Assembly: GCA_964497515.1 (NCBI GenBank)
Contig: CAZCCV010000026.1
Coordinates: 1 to 35,011, forward strand
DNA: 35,011 bases
Direction: 5' to 3'
Source of the DNA: CAZCCV01 sp964497515
GTDB lineage: Bacteria; Armatimonadota; UBA5829; DTLH01
The translations under genes were made by a program, and so were the position numbers. A model generated the notes under the pieces. It saw only the letters and a list, made by a program, of their open reading frames with translations. It searched no databases and was not told the origin of the DNA. Every line of letters starts with the position of its first letter. Position 1 is the first letter of the stretch. This document shows, one piece after another, positions 16,056-24,035 of the stretch.

Positions 16056-17228
16056 TTAGAACCCGTCCATCATCGAAAAAGCTGGATACACTTTCGGGAA
16101 GAGCGCAGAAAGCAGACTCCGAGCAGGATGCTCAGGGAACATTTCCGAAGCCGGCGAGTAGCCCAGTAGCAGCTCGCACAGTTGCTTTTCGTTAAGTTCA
16201 AGTCGGCTCGAGCCGGGCTGGTCTTGCAGTGTGACACCACCGGTTCCTGCAGATAGATTGAGCTCACCGTGTGGTGTTGAGAGCGTAACAGAGCCTTGTG
16301 CCCCCAATTTTGCGGCGCGGCGCGACATCTCAGGCAGCATTTTGGTCACCATCTGGTTCAGATTCAGCACTCTAAACATTGAGTGCGTGCCCAGTTGCGT
16401 CTCTACGTGGGTGCCGATCTCTCTCACCGCAGTGAGAACCTCCTGCTTATTAGTAGGGACAACCGCAATTGACTCCAATTCCAGCTCTTTTGCTTCTGCT
16501 ACAGCTGCATTCATAAGTGAAGGAAATGCTGTCTCATTTCCATCTGTGCATCCCATTTCAGCGATGCTGTAAGCAGAGCCATGGTTGATTCCCGCTAGGT
16601 ATGCAGCTATGTTTCCATCGGTTTTTTCAGCAATCCAAACACTGTGCCGTGTGCTGTACGACTTCATTACGAAGTCCATCCAATACTCTTTGGTACGGAT
16701 GGCGGATAGCGTCACATCCGAGTAGGTTTGGTTATACATATCTATAACCGCAGCAGCATCATCTGCGGTGTATGGCCGAACAGTATAACTTGAATAAGGC
16801 GGAGTCAGCCTGTCAATTCTATAAATCTCGTTTGCTATGTCGACAGTTGCATACCTGAAGCGCTCATAGTACTCGTTGATGCCGGTAAGCAGCATCGAAA
16901 AGTCCATTTCCTCTTCGATCATTACACGGACGGCGTCGCACATTGCTTTGGAAGAGTACCCTTTGTGCTGGAACTCGCGCGGTGTGCCGACATTTGCAAT
17001 ACCGCCCATAACCAGTGTCGATGCGCCGAATCGCACTTCTCGACGACATATCTGCACAATGCTTACGACTTTTCCATTGTCCTCTACAATGCGCGAGTGT
17101 TCCGGTTTGAACCACGGGTCTCCGCCGATGTAACGGCGGAACAGTTCGCGCGGCGCTTTCGGAAATGCTTCTGCCAAAGTGTCCAGATAGACTTCGGTTT
17201 CTTCGGGGCGGATGCTCCTAACTTCCAT
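16056..17228 (-). CDS. Eis-like GNAT N-acetyltransferase with C-terminal SCP2-like domain
   Basis: A 390-residue protein of the Eis family: two tandem GNAT folds and a C-terminal sterol-carrier-like domain. The first GNAT half has the acetyl-CoA segment GGIANVGTPREFQHKGYSSK (about 75-94), with the Q/RxxGxG/A-like loop. The second half starts near 150 (YTVRPYTADDAAAVIDMYN). The last 100 residues (about 290-390) are beta-rich, as in SCP2 modules. Eis enzymes acetylate amino groups of varied substrates, including aminoglycosides; the natural substrate here is unknown. The gene overlaps mtlD by 11 bp, with GGAGG about 13 nt upstream. It is the last gene of the mutS2-cdd-mtlD unit and ends 15 bp from mscS. 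Confidence 0.9.
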   Translation of the reverse strand: MEVRSIRPEETEVYLDTLAEAFPKAPRELFRRYIGGDPWFKPEHSRIVEDNGKVVSIVQICRREVRFGASTLVMGGIANVGTPREFQHKGYSSKAMCDAVRVMIEEEMDFSMLLTGINEYYERFRYATVDIANEIYRIDRLTPPYSSYTVRPYTADDAAAVIDMYNQTYSDVTLSAIRTKEYWMDFVMKSYSTRHSVWIAEKTDGNIAAYLAGINHGSAYSIAEMGCTDGNETAFPSLMNAAVAEAKELELESIAVVPTNKQEVLTAVREIGTHVETQLGTHSMFRVLNLNQMVTKMLPEMSRRAAKLGAQGSVTLSTPHGELNLSAGTGGVTLQDQPGSSRLELNEKQLCELLLGYSPASEMFPEHPARSLLSALFPKVYPAFSMMDGF

Positions 17229-18402
17229 CTACTGCATACTCCCTCCGGACCTCCGGAATCAGTTCGAGTATCTTCTTGGTAAGTACGTGTGTGTCATTTA
17301 GCCCGCACACTTCGAAGAGTGCGCCCTCAAAGCCACTAGATGATATTATGTCCTGCACTCTCGGGGCGGTCGGGTCGTCTGGCGGGTTGAACAGAAGCCC
17401 GGCCGCAATACCGCGGCAGACGTTTTCTGGGAACACTCCTTGGTCTAGAGTGAACTTTGCAGCACCTACCAGTCTGTCCTCCGGGCCGAGCTTTCGAACC
17501 GGGTCACGGCCGACGCGCGATACCTGATCTCCCAGTGCGATATTCCCGATACGTTCGATCAAGTCATCAATGTGCGCCTGATGCTCTACTGGATCCACTC
17601 CATACATTTTGGTCAACGCCTCTCCAGTCTCAGCAAGCGCGGCCAATGTCGCCGAGCGGACTTTGTCATCACACATAGCCTGGTGCATGGAGTCATGCCC
17701 GCGGAGATAACCGAGATACGCAGCCACAGCGTGCCCACAGTTGTGTGTAAACAGCTTGTCGTCTACATACGCCTGGAAATTCCATCTCGGTTCCATTCCA
17801 ACTATGCTCGGAATTTCACCAACGAAACCCTGCTCATCAACCGGCAGTCGCTTATAAGGCTCTACGACAATTAGCAACGGGTCTTCGCGGTGCTGTTCTT
17901 CAGTCATAAACGGCACCATTCTAGCTACTACCGACATCACAAACCCTGTCTGTTCGGCTAGATACTGGTGATGCTGTTCAGGCAGATACTCGCGCACTTT
18001 GTCTCGCAAAAACGCATCGGCGTGAGCCAAGTTCTCGCAGATTATGATATTAAGAGGTTCAGCGTTTTGGTTCTCCGCCCGCTTCTCTATACCTCTCGCA
18101 ACGGCAGGAGCTATAGCAGTAAGAACGTTAACACCAACTGCCGTACACGCGAGGTCAGCAGTTGCCAGTTCTTCGGCCACTTGTTCGATATCGCGGCCGT
18201 CTACGCACCGAACGTTGGAGATAGGAATGTCTTCAGGTGTTTCGGAAGCAATTCGTATTGTGTAGCAGCGCCTTTCATTCAGAAGCCTCACCACATCCGG
18301 GACAACATCCACAAATACTACCTCGTATCCGGTCTCATGGAAAAGCTGGCCGATAAACCCTCGACCTATATTCCCTGCGCCGAACTGCACTGCTTTCTTC
18401 AC
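17218..18402 (-). CDS. mtlD: Mannitol-1-phosphate 5-dehydrogenase
   Basis: A 394-residue long-chain polyol dehydrogenase that interconverts mannitol 1-phosphate and fructose 6-phosphate with NAD(H). The N-terminal Rossmann motif FGAGNIGRGFIG (about 7-18) and the C-terminal catalytic region with NCGHAVAAYLGYLRGHDSM are typical of MtlD. A conserved GRDPVRKLGPEDRLVGAA segment is also present. Translation starts at GTG 18402; the GTGA overlaps the stop of cdd, and AGGAGG is 7 nt upstream. No mannitol PTS (mtlA) or MtlR is seen, so the substrate probably does not come from PTS uptake, or that gene lies elsewhere. Mannitol made as a compatible solute is an alternative. Confidence 0.93.
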   Translation of the reverse strand: MKKAVQFGAGNIGRGFIGQLFHETGYEVVFVDVVPDVVRLLNERRCYTIRIASETPEDIPISNVRCVDGRDIEQVAEELATADLACTAVGVNVLTAIAPAVARGIEKRAENQNAEPLNIIICENLAHADAFLRDKVREYLPEQHHQYLAEQTGFVMSVVARMVPFMTEEQHREDPLLIVVEPYKRLPVDEQGFVGEIPSIVGMEPRWNFQAYVDDKLFTHNCGHAVAAYLGYLRGHDSMHQAMCDDKVRSATLAALAETGEALTKMYGVDPVEHQAHIDDLIERIGNIALGDQVSRVGRDPVRKLGPEDRLVGAAKFTLDQGVFPENVCRGIAAGLLFNPPDDPTAPRVQDIISSSGFEGALFEVCGLNDTHVLTKKILELIPEVRREYAVDGS

Positions 18403-18833
18403 GAACTAACCTCCTGCTCCTCTCCTTTGAACTCCTTAAACGCATAAGGCAAGCACTCCGCAAGGGAGCGCATCACATAGTTGCCATCCATTGAAGCGGT
18501 AACAACTATCGGAGGCTCTTTACCGGCAAACTCCTGAATAACTTGCAGGCACGCGCCACAAGGGTCCACCTGACCATCCGACATAATTGTGATTGCTACA
18601 ATCTCTCGTTCTCCTGCAGCTACTGCTGTAGTCACAGCCACCCGTTCTGCACATATTGTGAGCCCGAAAGATGCGTTTTCCACATTGCAGCCGGTATATA
18701 TGCGTCCACTCGTTGCCAGCACCGCAGCTCCGACCCTAAAGTGAGAGTACGGAGAATACGCGTTCTCTCTGGCGTTTGCTGCTGCACGCATCATCTCAGC
18801 CATAGCCAGTTCCGCTTGCTCTAGTTTGTTCAA
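18399..18833 (-). CDS. cdd: Cytidine deaminase
   Basis: A 144-residue homotetrameric-type cytidine deaminase, which turns cytidine or deoxycytidine into uridine forms in pyrimidine salvage. The zinc site is visible as TICAERVA (Cys ligand and catalytic Glu) and PCGACLQV (two Cys ligands). The N-terminal NAYSPYSHFRVGAAV and NVENAS substrate loops are intact. The start is TTG 18833, supported by GAAGGA upstream; ATG codons downstream (residues 11 and 14-15) are alternatives. It begins 16 bp after mutS2 ends and overlaps mtlD by 4 bp. The C-terminal tail (EEQEVSS) is slightly longer than in short homologues. Confidence 0.95.
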   Translation of the reverse strand: MNKLEQAELAMAEMMRAAANARENAYSPYSHFRVGAAVLATSGRIYTGCNVENASFGLTICAERVAVTTAVAAGEREIVAITIMSDGQVDPCGACLQVIQEFAGKEPPIVVTASMDGNYVMRSLAECLPYAFKEFKGEEQEVSS

Positions 18834-18849
18834 GCCATTATTCCTTCCC

Positions 18850-21204
18850 TCAATGCTTAAGAATAACTACAGTCGCCCCGCTGCCGCCCTCTTCCTGTTC
18901 GCCCAGTCTGAAGCTTTCTACAGCCGGATTGTCCTTCAAGAATTCCCAAACAACGCTTCTGAGTACACCGGTTCCTTTGCCGTGGATAATCCTCACTTGC
19001 TCCAGCCCTGCAGCGTGTGCACCATCTATATATCTGTCCAGCAGATACGCTGCTTCTTCGGCGCGCTGGGCAATCAGTTTCAATTCCGGTGATATTTCGG
19101 TCGTTTTCGTTAGTGAGATGAGTGGCGTTGACGCCTGCGGAGCTTGTTCGACAGATTTCTTTGAAGACGGTCGAATGGAACTGACAGGCATCTTGACTCG
19201 CATCGTCCCAATAACCACTATTGCCTCGCCATCTTGAGGGTCTTCAGCCAGAAAACCTTCCTGGTTCATATTGGCGATTCTTATAATATCGCCCTTTTTG
19301 AACTCCACGCCTTCTGTTGGCAGATCAGGTTCTGGTTCAGGTTCTACGATGAGTTCTTCTCGCACATGCTCGAGAGAGTTTTTGATTTCCTGTTTCAGTC
19401 GTTCCGAACGCTTGCCCTCGCGAGTCGTCTTTTCAAGTTGCTCCAGATCGCGTTCCAGTCGCTTGGAATAGCGTTCAATGACTTGCTTGCCTCGGTTTCT
19501 GACCTCTTCTTCAACCTTCGACCTTGCAACTTCGAGCTTCCGCAATTGCTCTTCGTATCTGCGTCGCAGGATTTCTGCCTCAGTTGCAGACTTCCTTGCT
19601 TCGCGCTGGTCTTCAAGAGCCGCTCGATGACTCTCTTCAATCCGACGTATAATCTCCTCTGAATCGTCCTCCCGTCCGGCGAACTCCTCCTGAGCACGAG
19701 CGATGATCCGCTCTGGCATTCCCAATCTGGCTGCAATATAGAATGCGTTGCTGCTTCCGGGAACACCGACCATTAAGCGGTAGGTGGGTCTGAGCGTCAC
19801 TGGGTCGAACTCCACGCTTGCGTTCTGCACGGCATCGTGGAGAAATGCAAACTCCTTCAACTCGCCGTAGTGGGTAGTAGCAACTGTTCTAGCCCCTTTT
19901 TCAAGCAGTGCTTCCAAAATGGACTTGGCCAGTGCCGCGCCTTCGGCAGGGTCCGTGCCGGCTCCGAGTTCATCGAACAGCACCAGTGAATTAGCTCCGA
20001 CCGAATTCATAACGTGGACGATGTTGCGCACGTGTGATGAAAATGTCGAGAGCGATTGTTCTATACTCTGTTCGTCTCCAATGTCCGCAAACACCTGATC
20101 GAACACCGCTATCTCAGAACCAACTCCAGCAGAAATATGCAGCCCGGATTGTGCCATCAGAGTCAGCAGGCCAATAGTTTTGAGGGTTACGGTCTTTCCA
20201 CCGGTATTGGGGCCTGTTATCAGGAGCACTCTGAACCGTTGACCTAGTTCGACATCAATCGGAACCACATCTCCAGCTAGCAGTGGGTGTCTTGCAGATA
20301 CGAGCCTCAGGCATCCTTTGGTATTGAGAACCGGTTCCACCCCGCCCATATCCGAAGATAGTCGAGCTTTTGCCGTAACAAAATCGATATGAGCAACAAC
20401 CTCCATAGTATTCAACGCATCAGGTGCGATGGCAGCGACCTGTAGGGTGAGTTCGCGAAGTATTGCTTCCACTTCCTCGCGCTCTCGAGCTTCCAGTTGC
20501 TTGAGATCGTTCCCCAGGTCAACAATCTGCTCTGGTTCAACGAAGACAGTCGCACCAGAAGAGCTTGAGTCGTGGACTATCCCTTTTATCTGGGATCGAT
20601 ACTCGATTTTGACGGGAATGCAGTAACGATCCGAACGTTGGGTAATCACGGGTTCCTGGATAGCGGTACGATATTTGGACGACTGTATCAACGAATTCAG
20701 TCGTTCCATAATCCGTGAGTGTTTCGTTCTTTGTTCGGATCGGATTTTCGCCAGGGTGGGGGTTGCCGAGTCGACGATTTCACCAGACCCATTTATGCTT
20801 TGTGCAACCGATGTCTCCAGCTTCTCGAAAACTACAATCCGCCCGCCGATTTCCGACATCAGCGGGTATTCCTCTTTGAACTTCACGAGGAAGGAGCGCA
20901 ATCTACGTGAAGTGCCGAGTGTATGGGCAACAGCGAGCAGTTCCACCGGAGTCAGCATAGAGCCGATCTGAGATTTGCTTAGGAGTGGTCGAATGTCCGT
21001 AATGCCACCGAGTGGCACTGTGGAATGTCCCTCGATAATTGCGCGCGCCTCTGTGGTCTCGGCGAGCATTCGGCTGATCCAGTTGACATCTCTTTGCGGA
21101 ACAAGCTCGAGCGCCCTCTCTCGCCCCAGCGAGCAAGCAGCTTGTTCGGCCAAGAGATTCACAATTTTATCAAACTCAAGCACCCTGAGTGTATGCGCTT
21201 CCAT
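18850..21204 (-). CDS. mutS2: MutS2-family ATPase/endonuclease with Smr domain
   Basis: A 784-residue MutS2 protein. It has the core helical clamp domains, the ATPase with Walker A GPNTGGKT (331-338) and Walker B LVLFDELGAGTD (near 410), a STTHYGELK-type region (ATTHYGELKEFA), a long coiled-coil part (about 510-620) rich in Glu/Arg, a KOW-like region and a C-terminal Smr domain (about 705-784). MutS2 acts on branched or stalled structures: it suppresses recombination and, in Firmicutes, helps rescue collided ribosomes. The Smr domain keeps HGKGTGVLR but its first motif is LKLIA instead of LDLRG. A promoter at 21242-21214 places the start point only about 3 nt before the ATG, and no Shine-Dalgarno is present. 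It heads a unit with cdd, mtlD and the acetyltransferase gene. Confidence 0.95.
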   Translation of the reverse strand: MEAHTLRVLEFDKIVNLLAEQAACSLGRERALELVPQRDVNWISRMLAETTEARAIIEGHSTVPLGGITDIRPLLSKSQIGSMLTPVELLAVAHTLGTSRRLRSFLVKFKEEYPLMSEIGGRIVVFEKLETSVAQSINGSGEIVDSATPTLAKIRSEQRTKHSRIMERLNSLIQSSKYRTAIQEPVITQRSDRYCIPVKIEYRSQIKGIVHDSSSSGATVFVEPEQIVDLGNDLKQLEAREREEVEAILRELTLQVAAIAPDALNTMEVVAHIDFVTAKARLSSDMGGVEPVLNTKGCLRLVSARHPLLAGDVVPIDVELGQRFRVLLITGPNTGGKTVTLKTIGLLTLMAQSGLHISAGVGSEIAVFDQVFADIGDEQSIEQSLSTFSSHVRNIVHVMNSVGANSLVLFDELGAGTDPAEGAALAKSILEALLEKGARTVATTHYGELKEFAFLHDAVQNASVEFDPVTLRPTYRLMVGVPGSSNAFYIAARLGMPERIIARAQEEFAGREDDSEEIIRRIEESHRAALEDQREARKSATEAEILRRRYEEQLRKLEVARSKVEEEVRNRGKQVIERYSKRLERDLEQLEKTTREGKRSERLKQEIKNSLEHVREELIVEPEPEPDLPTEGVEFKKGDIIRIANMNQEGFLAEDPQDGEAIVVIGTMRVKMPVSSIRPSSKKSVEQAPQASTPLISLTKTTEISPELKLIAQRAEEAAYLLDRYIDGAHAAGLEQVRIIHGKGTGVLRSVVWEFLKDNPAVESFRLGEQEEGGSGATVVILKH

Positions 21205-21213
21205 TGTTAATAG

Positions 21214-21242
21214 ATTATACCAGTGAGAGGGTGGGGCGGCAA
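21214..21242 (-). promoter_or_regulatory. Sigma70-type promoter for mutS2 (nearly leaderless mRNA)
   Basis: On the minus strand: -35 TTGCCG (21242-21237), 17 bp, -10 TATAAT (21219-21214), with TGG just before the -10. The usual start point 7 nt on is A21207, only 3 nt before ATG 21204. No ribosome-binding site fits between. The match is strong. Confidence 0.75.
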
Positions 21243-21342
21243 GGAAACATCAACTACTGAGTTAGAGAGATCATCGATGTGGTTAACCTACCATAGTCGT
21301 GGCGATTCCGTGACCACGTTCAGCGCACCCGAGTCCGAGGCT

Positions 21343-21364
21343 GCAAGGCATAAGCCTGCCTTGC
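21343..21364 (-). terminator. Hairpin after the ankyrin-repeat gene
   Basis: GCAAGGCA (21343-21350) and TGCCTTGC (21357-21364) form a perfect 8-bp stem with a 6-nt loop. On the minus strand it begins 31 nt after the ankyrin gene stop, upstream of the mutS2 promoter. No U-tract is visible. Confidence 0.5.
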
Positions 21365-21395
21365 CTTAAGATACGAAATTCCCGGTTGGTGTTCC

Positions 21396-22931
21396 TTAGA
21401 ATCGTTTATCTGCCATAGCCTTTTCGAGGAGCTTTACTATTTCTTTGTGCCCTTGTTGGGCTGCCGCGTGCAGAGGCGTCCACCCGTGTCTTTCTGCGAT
21501 ACTTGGGTCTGCATTGTGCTGTAGCAAGACTTCCACGACGTCTCTGTGCCCCTCTAGGGCTGCCGCGTGCAGAGGCGTCGCCCCGTGTTTCGCTGCAACA
21601 TTTGGGTCTGCATTGTGCTGTAGCAACACTTCCACGACGTCTCTATGCCCCTGTTGGGCTGCTATGAAAAGCGGCGTCACCCCGTGTTCCGCTGCAATAT
21701 TCGGGTCTGCATTGTGTTGTAGCAACACTTCCACGACGTCTCTATACCCCAAGCCGGCTGCCATGTACAGTGGCGTCGTACCGTCGTGTACCGGAATATT
21801 TGGGTTGGCTTTGTTTTTTAACAACACTTCCACGACGTCTATGTGCCCCTCTATGGCTGCTATGATCAGTGGTGTCATCCCGTGTTCCGCTGCACTATTC
21901 GGATTTGCATAGTGCTGTAGCAACACTTCCACGACGTCTCTATGTCCATTTTGGGCAGCCATGATTAGTGGCGTCACCCCCTTGTCTGCCGCAATATTAG
22001 GGTCTGCATTGTGCTGCAGCAAGACTTCCACGACGTCTATGCGCCTCTCTAGGGCTGCTATGAAAAGTGGCGTCACCCCGTGTTCCGCTGCAATATTCGG
22101 GTCTGCATTGTGCTGTAGCAACAATTGCACGACGTCTCTATGCCCCTCTCGGGATGCCATGTACAGTGGCGTCGTACCGTCGTGTACCGGAATATTTGGG
22201 TTGGCTTTGTTTTTTAACAACACTTCCAACACGTCTGTATGCCCCTTTTGGGCAGCCATAAATAGTGGAGTCGTCCCGTCGTGTGCCGCAATATTAGGGT
22301 CTGCATTGTGCTGCAGCAACACTTCGACAACGCCCGTATATCCATTTTCAGCAGCTATGATCAGAGGAGTCGCCCCATTTTTTTGTGCAATATTAGGGCC
22401 TGCATTGTGCTGTAGCAACACTACCACGACATCTCTATGCCCTTGTTGGGCTGCCATGTGCAGAGGCGTAGCACCATCGTTACGTGCACTGTTTGGATCG
22501 GCATTATGCCGAAGCAACACTTCCACTACTTCTCTGTGCCCCTCTTGGGCAGCCATGAATAGTGGTGTCGCCCCGTATTTGTCCACATTGTTTGGGTCTG
22601 CATTGTGCTCTAGTAACACTTCCACGACCTCTCTGTGCCCATATCCGGCTGCTATGATCAGTGGCGTCACCCCGTCTTTGTCTGCGATATTTGGGTCTGC
22701 ATTGTGCTGCAGCAACACTTCCACTACCACGCTCTGCCCATATACGGCTGCCCAAAAGAGTGCCGTAATCCCTTCAGTGTCTTTTTTATTAACATTGGTG
22801 CCCTGCTCAATGAGAGACCGTACCGCAGCCAAGTCCCCTTTTTTCGCCGCTTCGTGCAGACGACTGTGCCGAAATATCAGCCGAGCAAAGAGTGAGATAA
22901 CTGACGACCATAGAGACCTTCTGCAATTCAT
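21396..22931 (-). CDS. Ankyrin-repeat protein, about 15 repeats
   Basis: A 511-residue protein made almost wholly of ankyrin repeats. After a short N-terminal part with a weak hydrophobic segment (about 9-20) come about 15 repeats of 33 residues. The consensus is DGxTPLxxAAxxGHxDVVEVLLQHNADPNIAA, with degenerate capping repeats at both ends. Ankyrin repeats mediate protein binding; the partner is unknown. ATG 22931 is preferred over ATG 22988 because GGGGAGGAG lies just upstream. The repeats are very alike at the DNA level and contain a local duplication (see findings). There is no clear signal peptide, so it is probably cytoplasmic or weakly membrane associated. A hairpin follows 31 nt after the stop. 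Confidence 0.92.
   Translation of the reverse strand: MNCRRSLWSSVISLFARLIFRHSRLHEAAKKGDLAAVRSLIEQGTNVNKKDTEGITALFWAAVYGQSVVVEVLLQHNADPNIADKDGVTPLIIAAGYGHREVVEVLLEHNADPNNVDKYGATPLFMAAQEGHREVVEVLLRHNADPNSARNDGATPLHMAAQQGHRDVVVVLLQHNAGPNIAQKNGATPLIIAAENGYTGVVEVLLQHNADPNIAAHDGTTPLFMAAQKGHTDVLEVLLKNKANPNIPVHDGTTPLYMASREGHRDVVQLLLQHNADPNIAAEHGVTPLFIAALERRIDVVEVLLQHNADPNIAADKGVTPLIMAAQNGHRDVVEVLLQHYANPNSAAEHGMTPLIIAAIEGHIDVVEVLLKNKANPNIPVHDGTTPLYMAAGLGYRDVVEVLLQHNADPNIAAEHGVTPLFIAAQQGHRDVVEVLLQHNADPNVAAKHGATPLHAAALEGHRDVVEVLLQHNADPSIAERHGWTPLHAAAQQGHKEIVKLLEKAMADKRF
21430..22860 (-). repeat. Tandem 99-bp ankyrin-coding repeats
   Basis: About fourteen 99-bp units, each coding one 33-residue ankyrin repeat, with high nucleotide identity. 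A 74-bp block at 21759-21832 recurs without mismatch at 22155-22228, exactly four repeat units (396 bp) away. Such identity points to recent expansion by unequal crossing-over or slippage. Confidence 0.85.
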
Positions 22932-23330
22932 AATTCTCCTCCCCGTTCCGTGTTTCGAAAATTGTACCGCACCAGGTTTTCTGGACACCGCTTTACATTA
23001 TGCCGCTAATGGTTGTAAGCGCTAGTTTTCGCAGTGCTCCTGAGCTTCACGCGGCGTCATGAACCCCAATCTCTCGAACTGCCAATCACGGATAGCCTAA
23101 TGTTACAGGCGCCACCTATTGTTGACCTCAGACCCAGCAATTCCAACATTCCTATGCCGCGAAAGTGCGGGTTGATGTGCTGTCTGTGCAGTAGTGTTGG
23201 CCAGTTCGGTTCTGCCCAGACACTTCAATTGATTGGTTGCGACCCGTGTCGAATATTAGGTCACTGTTTGAAAGCCATATATAGAATAGTAGCATTGAGC
23301 ACAATGCACGTCAACCTATGTAGCTCGTGC
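22932..23330. other. Intergenic region between divergent ankyrin and DUF488 genes
   Basis: About 400 bp without a credible gene. An open frame of 116 codons on the plus strand (23034-23384) has no Shine-Dalgarno and unlikely composition (many Cys, Ser and Leu), and it runs through the DUF488 promoter. I found no tRNA, repeat or mobile-element end. The minus-strand part near 22931 must hold the ankyrin promoter; candidate -10 boxes CATAAT and TACAAT lack matching -35 boxes. Confidence 0.5.
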
Positions 23331-23359
23331 TTGTCTCACGTTCTCAACCGTGGTATACT
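23331..23359 (+). promoter_or_regulatory. Sigma70-type promoter for the DUF488-small protein-recQ cassette
   Basis: TTGTCT (23331-23336), 17 bp, TATACT (23354-23359), with TGG before the -10. The start is predicted at about 23366, 28 nt before ATG 23394. It shares CCGTGGTATACTTCA with the rex promoter. Confidence 0.7.
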
Positions 23360-23393
23360 TCATCAGTTTTATGACACGTTGTGAAGGTGCAAT

Positions 23394-23867
23394 ATGGCAA
23401 TTTTATTCACCGTCGGACACAGCAACGTTCCTACAGATAGGCTGATCGAGCTTCTGTCGATGCACAGCATCTCGCTCGTTGTCGACATCAGAAGCGACCC
23501 TCACAGCAAATACGCTCCACAGTTTAACAAGCAAGCGATAGAGACGGAGCTTAGATCGAAAGGCTTCGATTATATCTACTATGGCGACAGGCTTGGCGGG
23601 AAGCCAAGAAGCCCAGGGTTTTTCACTCCAAACGGCACGCCAAATTATGAGAAGATTGCCGCAACCCAGTTGTTTAAGAATGCTCTTTCCGAAGTGGTGA
23701 CCATTGCCGAAACCACAACGCTTGCGCTAATGTGCTCTGAGGCCGATCCTCAGGTTTGCCATAGAGACAGAATGATTGGCTGGGCACTTCGTGAACAAGG
23801 TCACGAGGTGCGACACATTCTTCAGGATGGCACGATCCTTTCTGAGAGCCAGGGAAGATTGTTATGA
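23394..23867 (+). CDS. DUF488 family protein
   Basis: A 157-residue protein of the DUF488 family, recognised by TVGHSN (6-11), LVVDIRSDPHSKYAPQFN (about 28-45), a YGDRLGG segment and the ending LMCSEADPQVCHRDRM. The conserved Cys and His residues of the CSEADPQVCHR motif suggest a metal or redox site, but no activity is established that I know of. It is soluble, with no signal peptide. A GAAGG lies just upstream of the ATG. Its stop codon overlaps the start of a 53-residue gene (ATGA), followed by a TPR-RecQ helicase gene, so the three probably form one transcript from the promoter at 23331. DUF488 genes often occur near DNA-metabolism genes, but this is only suggestive. Confidence 0.9.
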   Translation: MAILFTVGHSNVPTDRLIELLSMHSISLVVDIRSDPHSKYAPQFNKQAIETELRSKGFDYIYYGDRLGGKPRSPGFFTPNGTPNYEKIAATQLFKNALSEVVTIAETTTLALMCSEADPQVCHRDRMIGWALREQGHEVRHILQDGTILSESQGRLL

Positions 23868-24025
23868 GGGTGTTTCGTCGGAATGGACTGATAGCACAGC
23901 TCAACGGTTCATATAGGCAAGTGCTCGGTCTTATCGAGTCTTACGAAGGTAAACACCCGCCGCTCGTTGCAGGCGTGCATACGATTCCAGATTACTCTGC
24001 CAAAGTCGACTACGAGCAACCGTAG
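23864..24025 (+). CDS. Small protein of unknown function between DUF488 and recQ genes
   Basis: A 53-residue reading frame, MRVFRRNGLIAQLNGSYRQ at its start, with no recognised family. It begins at ATG 23864, whose ATGA overlaps the DUF488 stop codon, and ends 10 bp before the helicase GTG. The three frames thus fill the interval with almost no waste, which argues that this is a real coding gene rather than chance. The first third is basic and the rest mixed, with no membrane span or cysteine. A function linked to the helicase or DUF488 protein is inference from position alone. Confidence 0.6.
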   Translation: MRVFRRNGLIAQLNGSYRQVLGLIESYEGKHPPLVAGVHTIPDYSAKVDYEQP

Positions 24026-24035
24026 GGAGTAAAAC

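Noticed and set aside
21430..22860. CRISPR-like regular repeats
   Set aside because: The 99-bp period codes 33-residue ankyrin repeats; there are no unique spacers of similar length and no cas genes.
21961..23025. Open frame of 354 codons on the plus strand, antisense to the ankyrin gene
   Set aside because: It is an artefact of the 99-bp repeats, which lack stops in this frame. Its residues are Cys/Ser-rich and repetitive, and the real ankyrin frame is on the minus strand.
23034..23384. Open frame of 116 codons upstream of the DUF488 gene
   Set aside because: No ribosome-binding site, odd composition, and it overlaps the DUF488 promoter at 23331-23359.
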